This document shows, one piece after another, positions 1 through 8,718 of a stretch of DNA of 64,000 nucleotides. The notes under the pieces were generated by a model. That model saw nothing but the letters and a program-made list of their open reading frames with translations. It did not search any database and had not been told where the DNA came from. Source of the DNA: Planctomycetales bacterium (lineage in GTDB: Bacteria; Planctomycetota; Planctomycetia; Planctomycetales; Planctomycetaceae); NCBI GenBank assembly GCA_028285345.1, contig JANQPT010000061.1:62001-126000 (forward strand), given 5' to 3'. The first letter of the stretch is position 1. Each line of letters starts with the position of its first letter. A program made the position numbers and the translations under genes.

Positions 1-636
1 GCGTTTCACCAGCAGTGCCGCGACGACATCGCCGCCAAGCAGCCGGGCGATCCCGATACGGATGCCGTGTTGTCGGTTAAAGGACTGATTCGCAAGACCG
101 AGGCGACGACTGCCGCCGCGGCGGCGGGCGTCCCACCGGAAAAACTCCGTTTTCTCGACATGCCTTTCTACCAAACCGGCAAAGTCTCAAAACGTCCCAT
201 TGGCGAAGCGGACGTGCACATCGTTGCCGAACTTCTCAGCGAACTGCGGCCGGGGCAGATCTATGTCGCGGGCGATCTGTCCGACCCGCACGGGACGCAC
301 CGCATGTGCGCGCGGGCGATCCTGGCCGCGTTGGAGGAAACCGAGGACTCGATCAATCCCGAAGTTTGGCTGTATCGCGGGGCCTGGCAGGAATACGAGC
401 CGCACGAGATCGACCGCGCCGTGCCGCTGAGCGATCAGATGATGCAGCGCAAGAAACTGGCAATCTTCCGGCACGAGTCACAGAAAGACGCCGCGCGTTT
501 TCCGGGTTCGGACAAGCGCGAGTTTTGGCTCCGGGCCGAAGAACGCACGATGAGTACGGCGACAATCTACAACGATCTCGGCCTGCCCGAGTTCCACGGA
601 CTCGAGGGATTTGCCCGCTGGCGCGGACAACTGTAG
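1..636 (+). CDS. NagB-like / PIG-L deacetylase fusion protein, C-terminal part
   Basis: The reading frame is open from the first base, so the 5' end lies outside the window; 211 residues are visible. The motif DPHGTHR, followed by VWLYRGAWQEYE, HESQKD and EFWLRAEERT, matches the PIG-L (LmbE-like) deacetylase half of the two-domain proteins annotated as glucosamine-6-phosphate deaminase in Bacteroidetes and planctomycetes. In those proteins an N-terminal NagB sugar-isomerase domain is fused to a zinc-dependent N-deacetylase domain. PIG-L zinc ligands are His/Asp residues; the visible HGTH-type motif is consistent with one of them. A role in amino-sugar catabolism is inferred from the family, and the NagB half cannot be checked here. 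The stop is followed by a convergent small membrane protein gene. Confidence 0.8.
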   Translation, partial: AFHQQCRDDIAAKQPGDPDTDAVLSVKGLIRKTEATTAAAAAGVPPEKLRFLDMPFYQTGKVSKRPIGEADVHIVAELLSELRPGQIYVAGDLSDPHGTHRMCARAILAALEETEDSINPEVWLYRGAWQEYEPHEIDRAVPLSDQMMQRKKLAIFRHESQKDAARFPGSDKREFWLRAEERTMSTATIYNDLGLPEFHGLEGFARWRGQL

Positions 637-656
637 CTGCAGGGCCCCTCAATTTG

Positions 657-1028
657 TCAACCGGATGCTTCCCGTTCCTTGCGCCGGCGGCGGGCGTCGA
701 TGAACGACTTGACGCACAGAGCGACGTAAATTGCGCTCACCACCGCCAAGATCGAGCGGGCCAGCGGTCCTGCGCCCGTATCGCCCGAAAAGAGCTTGCG
801 AAGTCCCGGCACGCCGCCGGCGAAGCCGGCAATCCCCAGCAAAACCGCAACGTGCATCGCGTGCATCCGCAGGTTTTCTTTCATTTCTGCGATGACACCG
901 CAGAGAATGGCCGGAATTCCGAGAAACGCGGGAATCAACGCCGTCCAGCTGACCCGCCCTGACCCGAAATACCCGCCGAGCCCCATTACTACGAGAATGA
1001 CACCATATGCAATTGTCAGTTTGGCCAC
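657..1028 (-). CDS. Small multi-pass membrane protein, unknown function
   Basis: The product has 123 residues with four hydrophobic stretches (about 3-21, 25-45, 52-72 and 85-105) and a strongly basic tail (RRRRKERE). The longer upstream reading frame is not used here because a GTG codon at 1028 is preceded by TAGGAG at good spacing and opens directly into the first membrane segment. The arrangement of short helices with glycines (MGLGGYFGSG) recalls TMEM14-like small membrane proteins, but I cannot assign it to a family with confidence. It points towards the NagB/PIG-L gene end and is probably a single-gene unit. Confidence 0.6.
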   Translation of the reverse strand: MAKLTIAYGVILVVMGLGGYFGSGRVSWTALIPAFLGIPAILCGVIAEMKENLRMHAMHVAVLLGIAGFAGGVPGLRKLFSGDTGAGPLARSILAVVSAIYVALCVKSFIDARRRRKEREASG

Positions 1029-1185
1029 GGTTGCCCTGCTCCTAACTGTAAGCGCCGCAGCGCTGCTGTCGACATCGAGAACTGCGCGCGGCGGTCGATA
1101 ATTTGTTCCGCTGAATTGTAGAGAGAGAACCGCTGACAGACCAACCGTGAGAGGCTTTGGTTTTCGAAAAAGCAGCCGATGATCG

Positions 1186-1701
1186 CTAATTGTGGCCGAC
1201 GGCCAGCATCGTTTGAGGCGCGGACGTGGGGAACAATCGGCATCGGCGGACGTCATTTCCGCGAAATAGCGCGCGAATTGGGCAGTCGGCCGCTTCGACC
1301 GGACATTGGAAGTTGTACGTCACTTGGCCGTCATCGCGGACCCGGCGTGCGGCGGGGTGCGCAACGCAGATGTGGAAGGTGCGAAGAGTCGCCTCTGTGG
1401 GGATGATCACCTCCTCGTGATCGAGCAAGTACTGAAAGAACTCGAGCTGACCTTCCTGCTGCTCGGTTGAAGGGTCGTCGGTGGGCAATCGATCATCGGT
1501 CACGGGTAGCACATGCCAACGGCGCTTGCCGTCGCTGTCTTCACCATAGACAAATGCCCGTGAATCGTGACGCTGATCCAACAGCACGCAGACCGAGCTT
1601 CGCGAATCGTCTTTCAATCCGTCCCACCAAGCTTGCACTTCGGTCGCTTCTTCATGGGTGCATTTCTGCAGGAACACACCGGGCAGTTGCTGATGTTGCA
1701 T
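1186..1701 (-). CDS. Conserved-looking hypothetical protein
   Basis: This is a soluble protein of 171 residues without signal peptide or membrane span. The start at 1701 was preferred over upstream codons because TCAGGAG lies 11 bases before it and the sequence upstream of it reads like non-coding DNA. The N-terminal half is rich in acidic residues and Gln; the C-terminal half holds five cysteines, three of them near the end (FQCP, ADCPIR, RRCRLF), so metal binding is possible. I do not recognise a domain. The neighbouring gene on the same strand is a PGPGW membrane protein, about 220 bp upstream. Confidence 0.5.
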   Translation of the reverse strand: MQHQQLPGVFLQKCTHEEATEVQAWWDGLKDDSRSSVCVLLDQRHDSRAFVYGEDSDGKRRWHVLPVTDDRLPTDDPSTEQQEGQLEFFQYLLDHEEVIIPTEATLRTFHICVAHPAARRVRDDGQVTYNFQCPVEAADCPIRALFRGNDVRRCRLFPTSAPQTMLAVGHN

Positions 1702-1919
1702 GCGGATCACAGCTCCTGACATTGCAGGGATTGGCGAGGTCGACGGAGACGCCGTTGCAGAGACGTCGTGGATTGATTCTACAAGCTGGCTTCGACGCAG
1801 CCAAATCTGCTGACGAGTCTGCAGACAAAGCCCGCGGCGATTCCACGTGGCCCTCGTTTTCAGTCCGGCGTTTGGGAACAACACAACCCAACACAATACG
1901 AAGGTTTTGCCGAAATCAA

Positions 1920-2357
1920 TCAGGTCACGTCGTGTTCCGCGATGCCGTCTGGAAGCACCAGCGGTGGACGTTTGGCGCGCTTACGGATCCAGTTTATCGA
2001 CTTCCAGACAAGGCGTTGCCGAAGAATCCAAATTTCCAACCGGCGTTTGCCGGGGAAGTTCACCAGACTGATGCCAATCAGTATCGTGAGGAGCCCCTGA
2101 CCGGGCCCGACTAACATTACTGCGCCTAAGACGGCCAAGATGACTCCGAGCAGGTTTTTTAGAATTAGTACCGTCCAACGAATCGCCGGATGCCGAGCCC
2201 GCCAACTTTCGTCGGGCGGGCGTCTGGATATAAAGTAGTCGGCCGGCATGCGGGCGATTAGCGGCGGAATGATTAACAGCGCGCCCACAAACGAGGCCGC
2301 GGAAAACACGCCCGCCCACCACATAACATGCGGATGAGCCCAGAACCACTCCCACAT
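1920..2357 (-). CDS. PGPGW-family transmembrane protein
   Basis: The product has 145 residues with two clear membrane segments, near residues 10-35 and 65-100, and a basic C-terminus. The segment VGPGQGLLTILIGISL followed by FPGKRRLE matches the signature of the PGPGW putative transmembrane family (TIGR02611-like), whose function is not established. The start at 2357 (WEWFWAHPH after the Met) has AGGA close upstream. It follows the moeA fusion gene by 83 bp on the same strand and may be read from the same transcript. Confidence 0.7.
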   Translation of the reverse strand: MWEWFWAHPHVMWWAGVFSAASFVGALLIIPPLIARMPADYFISRRPPDESWRARHPAIRWTVLILKNLLGVILAVLGAVMLVGPGQGLLTILIGISLVNFPGKRRLEIWILRQRLVWKSINWIRKRAKRPPLVLPDGIAEHDVT

Positions 2358-2440
2358 TGTTCCTGTCGAACTCCCTCGAAAACCTCGGGGCAATATTTAC
2401 GCCGCTCGGCGCGCTCGTATCGAAATCAAACTATCTGGTC

Positions 2441-4414
2441 CTACAACCGAAAACCCCGAGTCTGCAGTTCGCTGCGTACGAGGGGATCTTGCAAGATTTC
2501 TCGAAAGGCGATCATAGCAGCGGTCTCGATACGATCTTGCGGGACGGCGAAGTCGTAGTGCTCTTCCTGAAGTGGAATGAACCCCAAATCGTAACTGCGA
2601 GCGACGGTATCAATGGCGATGCCCCAGTCGGCGGTCCCGCGGCTGACAGACGACGCGACGGCATTGTGCGACTTGGTCTGCACACCATATCCGGGCGGCG
2701 TCGGCGCTCCGTCCTCCTGGACATCTGCCAACAGCTTGTCGATCAGGATCCGCGTCCCGCTCCCGGCATTGCGATTGACCATGCTGCAATCAGGATCGGC
2801 GAGGGCCGCGGCGACAGCCTCATAGACCGACCGGTTTTCGAACCGGGCATCTCCTTGACGGTACACCAGACCCTGCATCCGCCGATAGCCTTCGATCAAT
2901 GTTAATCCCGGCTTCAAGAACGGACGATTGTATTCGCCGGATTGCGCGTCCATGAGGTGGACCCCGGCGATATCGCATTCGCCGCGCGCCGCAGCGGCCA
3001 AGCCTCCCATGCTCCCCACATGCAGAACTTTTACGGTGAATCCGCGAGATTGCATTTGTGAGAGCAGGACATCGAGTCCGACGCAGTGGCTGCCGATGGC
3101 AACGAAATCCGCGGGGCGGACTTCGCGCGAAAGCAGCTGCACTTTCACCTCTGACTCCGCCTCCAAAATCTCCGTCTGCTGGTCAATCGTGATGAAGCCG
3201 TCTGCGCAGCTGAACGTCGTGACGGAACCGGACCCCTTGCCCATTGGATAGGCGGCCAGTCCCGTACCCCGCCGGACGAGCCCCACCAGCAGATACTCCG
3301 TGCGACCGCGCTCGGAATTGACGCGGAGGGGCAATTGGGCTGTGACGACCGCGGATCGTTCCTCGCGACGACCGGCCAAGCTGCGGATCACGGGGGCGAC
3401 GAACTCGTGAAACGTAAAGATTGCCGATGTCGGGAATCCGGGCAAGATAACCACCGGTTTTCCCGCAGAGGATGCGAGACAGACCGGTTTACCGGGCTTG
3501 AGCGCGACGCCGTGGACCACAATTCCAGGATTGTCCAACTCGCTCACAACACGATATGACAGATCGCCCGCACCTTTGGAGGTCCCTCCTGAGAGCACGA
3601 CGACGTCGTAGTCGAGTGCACGCTGCAGTGCGGCGCGCAGTTCCAATTCTTGATCTGCGATGACTCCGAGGCCGACCGGTTCTCCGCCGCATTCGATCAC
3701 GGCGGCGCTGACGATGGCCGCGTTGGAATCGAAGACGGAGCCAGGATAGGGGGTCGATCCCGGCGGGATGATTTCGCTTCCCGTCGAAATGATTGCGACG
3801 GTCGGTTTCCGTAACACGTCGACCCTCGCCACGCCGATCGCGGCCAGGACTCCGACTTCGCGCGAAGTCAGCAATTGACGCTGTCTGAGAATGGTCTCGC
3901 CTTTTGCAATGTCGGTTCCGGCAAAACTCACGTGCGCCCCGATCGGGACAGCGCGGCTGATTTCAATCGTGCGGGCCGAGTCGGACTCGATCAGATCCGT
4001 GTGTTCGATCATCAACACCGCATCGGCGCCGCGGGGCACAATGGCCCCGGTCGCGATCGGCGTTGCGGTTCCCGGGAGGACGCTCACTTGCGGTTCGACG
4101 CCGGGTGTGATCACCTCATCGTTGACCTTCAACGACAGGCGATTCTCTTCCGCTGCGCCGTACGTATCGGCCGCCTGGACGGCGAATCCGTCCACATTAG
4201 CACGATCAAAACCGGGCACGTCGACATCGGACGCCAAGTCACGGGCCATCACGCGATTGAGCGCAGTGGTCAGCGGAACCGACTCCGTTCCCAGCGGGGC
4301 GAGCGTCAGATGCTGATGGAACCGCTGTTGAGCCAGATCACGGTCGACAACATCCAGGAATTGATGCTGCTGTGAGGCGTTGCGAATATCGTGTGCAGAA
4401 TGCGCAGGCGACAT
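2441..4414 (-). CDS. moeA: MoeA molybdotransferase fused to periplasmic-binding-like domain
   Basis: This protein of 657 residues has a MoeA domain (about 25-420) and a C-terminal substrate-binding-like domain (about 430-657). MoeA inserts molybdenum into molybdopterin. The MoeA part shows VDGFAV, GTATPIATGAIVP, the nucleotide-binding GGTSKGAGD loop, ALKPGKP and LPGFPTSA. The C-terminal part (DVLLSQM, AGVHLMDAQSGEYN, RNAGSGTR, TKSHNAVASSVSRGTADWG) belongs to the PBP-like domain that is also found fused to ModE- or LysR-like regulators, and may bind a molybdenum-related ligand; that is inference. It is the last gene of mobA-moeA-moeA, starting 38 bp after the preceding moeA. Confidence 0.9.
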   Translation of the reverse strand: MSPAHSAHDIRNASQQHQFLDVVDRDLAQQRFHQHLTLAPLGTESVPLTTALNRVMARDLASDVDVPGFDRANVDGFAVQAADTYGAAEENRLSLKVNDEVITPGVEPQVSVLPGTATPIATGAIVPRGADAVLMIEHTDLIESDSARTIEISRAVPIGAHVSFAGTDIAKGETILRQRQLLTSREVGVLAAIGVARVDVLRKPTVAIISTGSEIIPPGSTPYPGSVFDSNAAIVSAAVIECGGEPVGLGVIADQELELRAALQRALDYDVVVLSGGTSKGAGDLSYRVVSELDNPGIVVHGVALKPGKPVCLASSAGKPVVILPGFPTSAIFTFHEFVAPVIRSLAGRREERSAVVTAQLPLRVNSERGRTEYLLVGLVRRGTGLAAYPMGKGSGSVTTFSCADGFITIDQQTEILEAESEVKVQLLSREVRPADFVAIGSHCVGLDVLLSQMQSRGFTVKVLHVGSMGGLAAAARGECDIAGVHLMDAQSGEYNRPFLKPGLTLIEGYRRMQGLVYRQGDARFENRSVYEAVAAALADPDCSMVNRNAGSGTRILIDKLLADVQEDGAPTPPGYGVQTKSHNAVASSVSRGTADWGIAIDTVARSYDLGFIPLQEEHYDFAVPQDRIETAAMIAFREILQDPLVRSELQTRGFRL

Positions 4415-4452
4415 TTGTTTTTTGCGTCTTGGTCAGATCGAGAGCGCGCCCG

Positions 4453-5724
4453 TCAGGCGACCGGCTCGTAACGGTACACAGTAACTTCACTGCCGGGTGC
4501 AAAGCCTTCGCAGGCGGCGGGAACAATGACAAACCCATCCGCCCGGGTTGTCGATGAAAGGATTGAGGCGCCGCTGACAGCCAGCGGCTCGACACTCTCA
4601 TCAACCAGGCGAACACGAACGTAGTCGACGCGACCGACGGCGGAGACGATCTTTCGGCCGACGGTTGCAGCGAGAGTCGCATAAGGCCAATCGACGCCAC
4701 GGCCTCCCAGTCTGCGAATGGTGCGTCCTGCGAAGAAGTCGTAAGCACAGAGGCAGGAGACCGGATTGCCCGGCAACAGAAACACCGGTCTGGAATCAAT
4801 TCGCCCCAGTCCGGTGGGACTCGACGGCCGCATGGCGATGCCGTGGATGGCCAGCGTCCCCAATTCGGCGAGTACCGTCGGAGCATGATCCTCCGCCCCA
4901 ACACTGGATCCGCCGGTCATGATGATCAGATCCCCTCCAGGCACCCGCAGCGCATCGCGAATCTGCTGCCGGTCATCGACGATCGTCTGGCAATCACTGG
5001 TGATTCCGCCGTCGCGCTCAACGAGAGCCTTGAGCATCGTGGTGTTGGCATCATAGATCTGATGTGCTCCGCGGGGGGAGCCGGGCGAAACAATTTCGTT
5101 GCCAGTCGCGATGACCTTCACTTGTGGTTGGCGAACCACGGGCAGCGTTTCGCAGCCGACTGACGCCAGTAGCCCGATATCCTGGGGCCGCAGACGGCGT
5201 CCTGCGAGCGCGACGGTTGAACCAGCCGTGACATCTTCACCGACCGGGGCGACATGCTTTTGCGGGGCGACGGAAGTGGTGATTTCAACTTGGCCCTCCG
5301 ATTCGGTGGCGTACTCTGCCGGAACAACCGCGTCGGCTCCATCCGGAACCGGGGCGCCCGTCATGATGCGAACGGCTTGTCCGGCGTCGAGTGCTCCTTC
5401 GAATGCGCGTCCCGGCAGCGATTCGCCGACAATGGCAAAGGTGAGCGGATGATAGGCCCCCGCACCTGCCGTCTCGGCACCCTTCAGCGCATAGCCGTCC
5501 ATTGCCGATCGCCGAAACGAGGGAACGTCAATAGGAGCAAGCGCGTTGTCGGCAAGAACGCGGCCATGTGCCTGATCAATTGGGATGACCTCAGGCGAGA
5601 GAGGGCAAGTATGATCGTCGACATATTGGAGCGCATCGGCAACGAGGGAGCGCTCCGAGAAACCCCGCATGCGGACGTCAAGATTTGGGAAAGACCCACT
5701 TGGCATTAAATCGACCTCATGCAT
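4453..5724 (-). CDS. moeA: Molybdopterin molybdenumtransferase MoeA
   Basis: This is a stand-alone MoeA of 423 residues. It shows SAMDGYAL, IMTGAPVPDGADAVV, the MTGGSSVGAEDH loop and LPGNPVSCLCAYDFF, covering the MoeA N-terminal, MoCF-binding and C-terminal domains in order. Where most MoeA proteins have a PGKP segment it has MRPSSPTG, unlike the fused paralogue downstream. Its start overlaps the end of mobA by eight bases, which indicates translational coupling. Two MoeA copies in one operon suggest either division of labour between metal insertion steps or different cofactor forms; this cannot be decided from sequence. Confidence 0.9.
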   Translation of the reverse strand: MHEVDLMPSGSFPNLDVRMRGFSERSLVADALQYVDDHTCPLSPEVIPIDQAHGRVLADNALAPIDVPSFRRSAMDGYALKGAETAGAGAYHPLTFAIVGESLPGRAFEGALDAGQAVRIMTGAPVPDGADAVVPAEYATESEGQVEITTSVAPQKHVAPVGEDVTAGSTVALAGRRLRPQDIGLLASVGCETLPVVRQPQVKVIATGNEIVSPGSPRGAHQIYDANTTMLKALVERDGGITSDCQTIVDDRQQIRDALRVPGGDLIIMTGGSSVGAEDHAPTVLAELGTLAIHGIAMRPSSPTGLGRIDSRPVFLLPGNPVSCLCAYDFFAGRTIRRLGGRGVDWPYATLAATVGRKIVSAVGRVDYVRVRLVDESVEPLAVSGASILSSTTRADGFVIVPAACEGFAPGSEVTVYRYEPVA

Positions 5725-6325
5725 AACCTGCGGCCGATAAGACCGCCTGGTATTCGTCCGGGGTGTTGCTGTTTCTCAATGACGCTAGCTCTGGATCGAC
5801 AACACGGAGATCGTCAATGTCGACTTCGAGCGTATCTGCGGTCTCAATCAGGTAGAACGGGCGAAGTCTTCCCGCGTCGATCAACCGGCAAACGTCCGAC
5901 TTGACGTTCGTCCGGTAAACGGCCGAGAGAGGGTAGTGATATCTTCCGTCACGTGGGATTGCAATCTGGTGCGCACCAAGCCGGCGAATCATCTCAGCGA
6001 CGAACTCAGTTTTCAACAACGGAGCGTCGCACGCAGAAACGTAGGCCGCTTCGGCGGTGTCGGGCAGCGCATTCAGGCCGGCCTGTAATCCGGCGAGCGG
6101 ACCGAGGGCGTCGTGCTCATCGGAAACTTGAATAACGCCGGCGGGCAATGCGGGCAATTCTTGCCCACGGGCACCGACAACAACGACCGGGGAAACCACC
6201 TCCGCCAGAATGCGGACGACCCGTTGCAGCAAGACTTCGGGGCCAAACGGCAGCCACTCCTTGGGACGGCCCATGCGGCTGCTTTTCCCCCCGCACAGCA
6301 CGATCCCAGCCACATTCAATTCCAT
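5717..6325 (-). CDS. mobA: Molybdenum cofactor guanylyltransferase MobA
   Basis: The 202-residue product is a cytoplasmic nucleotidyltransferase that transfers GMP from GTP to molybdopterin-Mo to form the guanine dinucleotide cofactor. The N-terminal VLCGGKSSRMGRPKEWLPFG is the nucleotide-binding signature of this family, followed by GPLAGLQAGL and SACDAPLL with the metal-binding Asp. It heads the operon with two moeA genes; no moaA-E genes or molybdate transporter are in the window, so the first steps of cofactor synthesis must be encoded elsewhere. The divergent neighbour is a YkgJ-type gene, 112 bp away. Confidence 0.92.
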   Translation of the reverse strand: MELNVAGIVLCGGKSSRMGRPKEWLPFGPEVLLQRVVRILAEVVSPVVVVGARGQELPALPAGVIQVSDEHDALGPLAGLQAGLNALPDTAEAAYVSACDAPLLKTEFVAEMIRRLGAHQIAIPRDGRYHYPLSAVYRTNVKSDVCRLIDAGRLRPFYLIETADTLEVDIDDLRVVDPELASLRNSNTPDEYQAVLSAAGYA

Positions 6326-6437
6326 CCGATGTTCCTTGCAGTCTGATTTGATTTGAATGAGACTAGCTGCAACACTCAGGGCCCGCGTTACGCGAGCCGG
6401 TTGATACTCTAGACGCTTCTATTATTGCTAGCGGATT

Positions 6438-6854
6438 ATGTCGAAGAAACCCTGGTACGATGATGGTTTACGTTTTCGGTGCACCGGTTGCGGAAACTGC
6501 TGCACTGGAGAACCCGGTGTTGTCTGGGTTTCCGACGAGGAACTGGCAGCGATTGCCGAGTTTCTGGACGAGCCGGTCGGAGCAGTCAGAATCGAGCACA
6601 CGCGACAGGTGCGCGGGCAGACTTCGCTCAAGGAATTCGCCAATGGCGACTGCACGTTCTTTGACGGCCAGACTCGCCGGTGCCGCATCTATCCTGTGCG
6701 TCCCACCCAGTGCCAAACGTGGCCGTTTTGGGAGTCAAATCTCGACTCCGAAGAGTCATGGGAGGCCGTGCAGTTGGAATGCCCCGGCGCCGGTCGCGGG
6801 GACTTCTTTAGTCTCGAGCAAATCGAAGCCGCGGCGGCCAAGATTCAGATCTAG
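6438..6854 (+). CDS. YkgJ-family cysteine-cluster protein
   Basis: The product has 138 residues with the family pattern of clustered cysteines: CTGCGNCC near residue 15, CTFFDGQTRRCRIYPVRPTQC around 75-95, and a later Cys in LECPGAG. This pattern defines the YkgJ (UPF0153) putative zinc- or iron-chelating family. Biochemical function is not established; iron-sulfur or zinc binding is assumed from the cysteines. It is a single gene, divergent from mobA. A weak terminator-like hairpin with a T-run lies about 300 bp after its stop. Confidence 0.85.
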   Translation: MSKKPWYDDGLRFRCTGCGNCCTGEPGVVWVSDEELAAIAEFLDEPVGAVRIEHTRQVRGQTSLKEFANGDCTFFDGQTRRCRIYPVRPTQCQTWPFWESNLDSEESWEAVQLECPGAGRGDFFSLEQIEAAAAKIQI

Positions 6855-7156
6855 GGTGTCTGGGAATTCACATCCCCGCAATACCGAAATGTTAGAGGTG
6901 CCAGGTCCTCTCAATTCCCGTTCGGTGCCTCAGATCGAGCCTGTCTGTTGTGCGATTTGACAGATGAGGCGGATGTTCCACGCTTGCATCGAGTTACGGC
7001 GGCTTGATCTGTTGGAATTTGGAGAGATTTTGCGAATCACACCGGTTTTACTGATTATAGAGCTTTTCTGCGGTCGATTCTGGTAGACAGACTCCGCGTA
7101 GTGCGGGTCAAATCGTGAACAAATCTTGCTCGGGCCTGGTTTCTGGAGGATTGAAT

Positions 7157-7180
7157 CCTGGGAGACGTTCCCGGGTTTTT
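7157..7180 (+). terminator. Possible intrinsic terminator
   Basis: A stem CCTGGGA / TCCCGGG (one T-G wobble) with a five-base loop is followed directly by TTTTT. It lies some 300 bp after ykgJ, so it could end a long ykgJ transcript or an unannotated short RNA. Confidence 0.5.
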
Positions 7181-7184
7181 CAGT

Positions 7185-7213
7185 CATAACCGACTGATTT
7201 AAATTGGGTTATG
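7185..7213. repeat. 7-bp inverted repeat CATAACC/GGTTATG
   Basis: Perfect 7-bp arms are separated by 15 AT-rich bases, directly after the terminator-like hairpin. It may be a protein binding site or structural; no function can be assigned. Confidence 0.35.
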
Positions 7214-7364
7214 GCGACGCGGTCGAGGGCCGAGTATCCAAGTCGACTGTTTCCACGATTTGCGGAAGGGTTTCTCTTGAAACAAGGCGTGTCTCTCTTT
7301 CGTAGTAAACTCAGGAAAAAGGAAACGTCTTTATAATTGGGATCGGAGAGAAGTAGCGGCTATC

Positions 7365-7402
7365 ACTGGACTTAGGAGAATCCACTTGACAGTAAGTCCA
7401 GT
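7365..7402. promoter_or_regulatory. 10-bp inverted repeat over the HU promoter (candidate operator)
   Basis: ACTGGACTTA (7365-7374) and its exact reverse complement TAAGTCCAGT (7393-7402) flank 18 bases. The right arm begins just after the -35 hexamer and the -35 itself lies between the arms, so a dimeric protein bound here would cover the promoter. Repression is inferred from position only. Confidence 0.55.
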
Positions 7403-7415
7403 TTGGCATTACAGT
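7386..7415 (+). promoter_or_regulatory. Sigma-70-type promoter for HU gene
   Basis: A perfect -35 hexamer TTGACA (7386-7391), an 18-bp spacer and a -10 TACAGT (7410-7415, four of six matches) lie about 70 bp before the HU start codon. Confidence 0.6.
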
Positions 7416-7484
7416 TGAGACATATCGTTTTGGCTCAATGTGAGGTCCGTGCCGCTCGGCCGTCACTCTCAGGAGACTTCAGTC

Positions 7485-7928
7485 GTGACAAAGAAAGAAA
7501 TCGTTAAAGCCATTTCTGAGGAAATCGGGCTGACACAACTGAAGACCAAAGAGATCGTCCAGAAGACATTCGATGCGATCGTAGAGACGTTGGTACGTGA
7601 CGGGCGGATTGAACTGAGAAACTTTGGTGTCTTCGAAGTCAAAAAACGTGCGGCCCGCAAGGCGCGGAACCCGCGAACCGGAGACAAGGTTCTCGTTCCC
7701 GAGAAGTTTGTCGTAACGTTCAAACCCGGCAAGGAAATGGAGGAAAAGGTTTTACAAATGGAGGCAGAGGCCGCCAAGTCGGCCATGGCTCAACCTGATT
7801 ATTCCAGTTCGGCCGGTTCACCGCCGCCTGCTCCGCGAGTTGAGCCGAACAACGTGAATTCATCATCGGCCGAGACCTATTCCGATTCGGTGGCCTCGAT
7901 GAGCTCACAGGAAACTCACAACCACTGA
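7485..7928 (+). CDS. HU/IHF-family DNA-binding protein with C-terminal extension
   Basis: The HU fold covers about residues 1-92: TKKEIVKAISEEIG, IELRNFGVFEVKKRAARKARNPRTG and VVTFKPGKEM are the classical helical and beta-arm segments that bend DNA. A tail of roughly 50 residues follows, rich in Ser, Pro, Asn and Glu, so the protein (147 residues) is longer than the usual 90-100. The GTG start at 7485 is chosen because AGGAG lies just upstream and the HU domain begins there; the upstream extension is not conserved-looking. Single gene with its own promoter and a possible operator. Confidence 0.9.
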   Translation: MTKKEIVKAISEEIGLTQLKTKEIVQKTFDAIVETLVRDGRIELRNFGVFEVKKRAARKARNPRTGDKVLVPEKFVVTFKPGKEMEEKVLQMEAEAAKSAMAQPDYSSSAGSPPPAPRVEPNNVNSSSAETYSDSVASMSSQETHNH

Positions 7929-8209
7929 TCTTGTCGAAACTTACACTTCCCTATCGCGTTTCCCCAATCGAGAAAGCGGCCGACAAATCCCCTCAGCAGA
8001 GTAACTTGCTGATTCCGCCGGCGATCGTCATCCCTCCCGCGACGAACTTGACCCAACACTGAAACAAGAAGCAGCGGCACAGTGATTCCACTGTCCCGTT
8101 TCACGATTCGTTCTCCCTCAGGATGTCCTGACGGGGGCAAATTGGATTTCAACCGTGTAGCTGAACCGGTGGCAAACACGGACGTTTGGTGTCAATCAGG
8201 AGGTTTGAC

Positions 8210-8428
8210 ATGCGGAAGATGATTTACGGTACGGTTTTGACCGTCATGTTGTTGCTGAGCGTCGGCTGTATTGCCCCGATCTACTCGTCGAGTCCCGACG
8301 TGCGTGCGCGGCAATTGATCTACACGTCGGAAAACCTGCGTGAGATTCCCCGAACTTGGGAGCGCATCTGGTTCTTGGATATGCCCGACCTGATGGTCCT
8401 CTACCGGACGCACGGCGGAGTGCTCTAA
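8210..8428 (+). CDS. Small lipoprotein, unknown function
   Basis: The 72-residue product has an N-terminal signal with a lipobox (LLSVGC, Cys at about residue 19), so it should be lipid-anchored. The mature part (RQLIYTSENLREIPRTWERIWFLDMPDLM and YRTHGGVL ending) is compact and looks conserved, but I cannot name the family. The start is fixed by a strong AGGAGG seven bases before the ATG at 8210. A strong intrinsic terminator follows about 75 bp after the stop, so it is a monocistronic unit. Confidence 0.7.
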   Translation: MRKMIYGTVLTVMLLLSVGCIAPIYSSSPDVRARQLIYTSENLREIPRTWERIWFLDMPDLMVLYRTHGGVL

Positions 8429-8503
8429 GCGCAGAGCGGGCGCTCAACGACGGTTGGGATCCCAGACCACATAGACTTCGACGCTCACAAATCGATCGAT
8501 CAC

Positions 8504-8541
8504 ACCGGTGTTCTGCATGTCACTTGCAGAACACCGGTTTT
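8504..8541 (+). terminator. Strong hairpin terminator after the lipoprotein gene
   Basis: A perfect 14-bp stem, ACCGGTGTTCTGCA (8504-8517) with TGCAGAACACCGGT (8525-8538) and a 7-base loop, is followed by TTT. It separates the lipoprotein gene from pyrD. Confidence 0.8.
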
Positions 8542-8718
8542 CGCTGCGCTGATTCGGGTTTTCACGGCAACAGCCATCGTTGCCCGCCGACACCGGGGTG
8601 GCTAGGATAGCCTCCGTGCACTCGACCTGCAGCGACGTGCCCACATTAATCAACCATCAGTGGATTCTCATTGTCTCGGATGCCGGAATTTGCCGGCAAG
8701 GTGTCGAAGTAGCTGGCC

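Larger units (their letters stand above)
6855..7484. other. Gene-free 630-bp stretch upstream of the HU gene
   Basis: No convincing reading frame is present on either strand. It contains a hairpin followed by five T (7157-7180), a 7-bp inverted repeat CATAACC/GGTTATG (7185-7213), and at its right end a sigma-70-type promoter overlapped by a 10-bp inverted repeat. A small RNA gene could hide here but I see no recognisable family. Confidence 0.5.
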
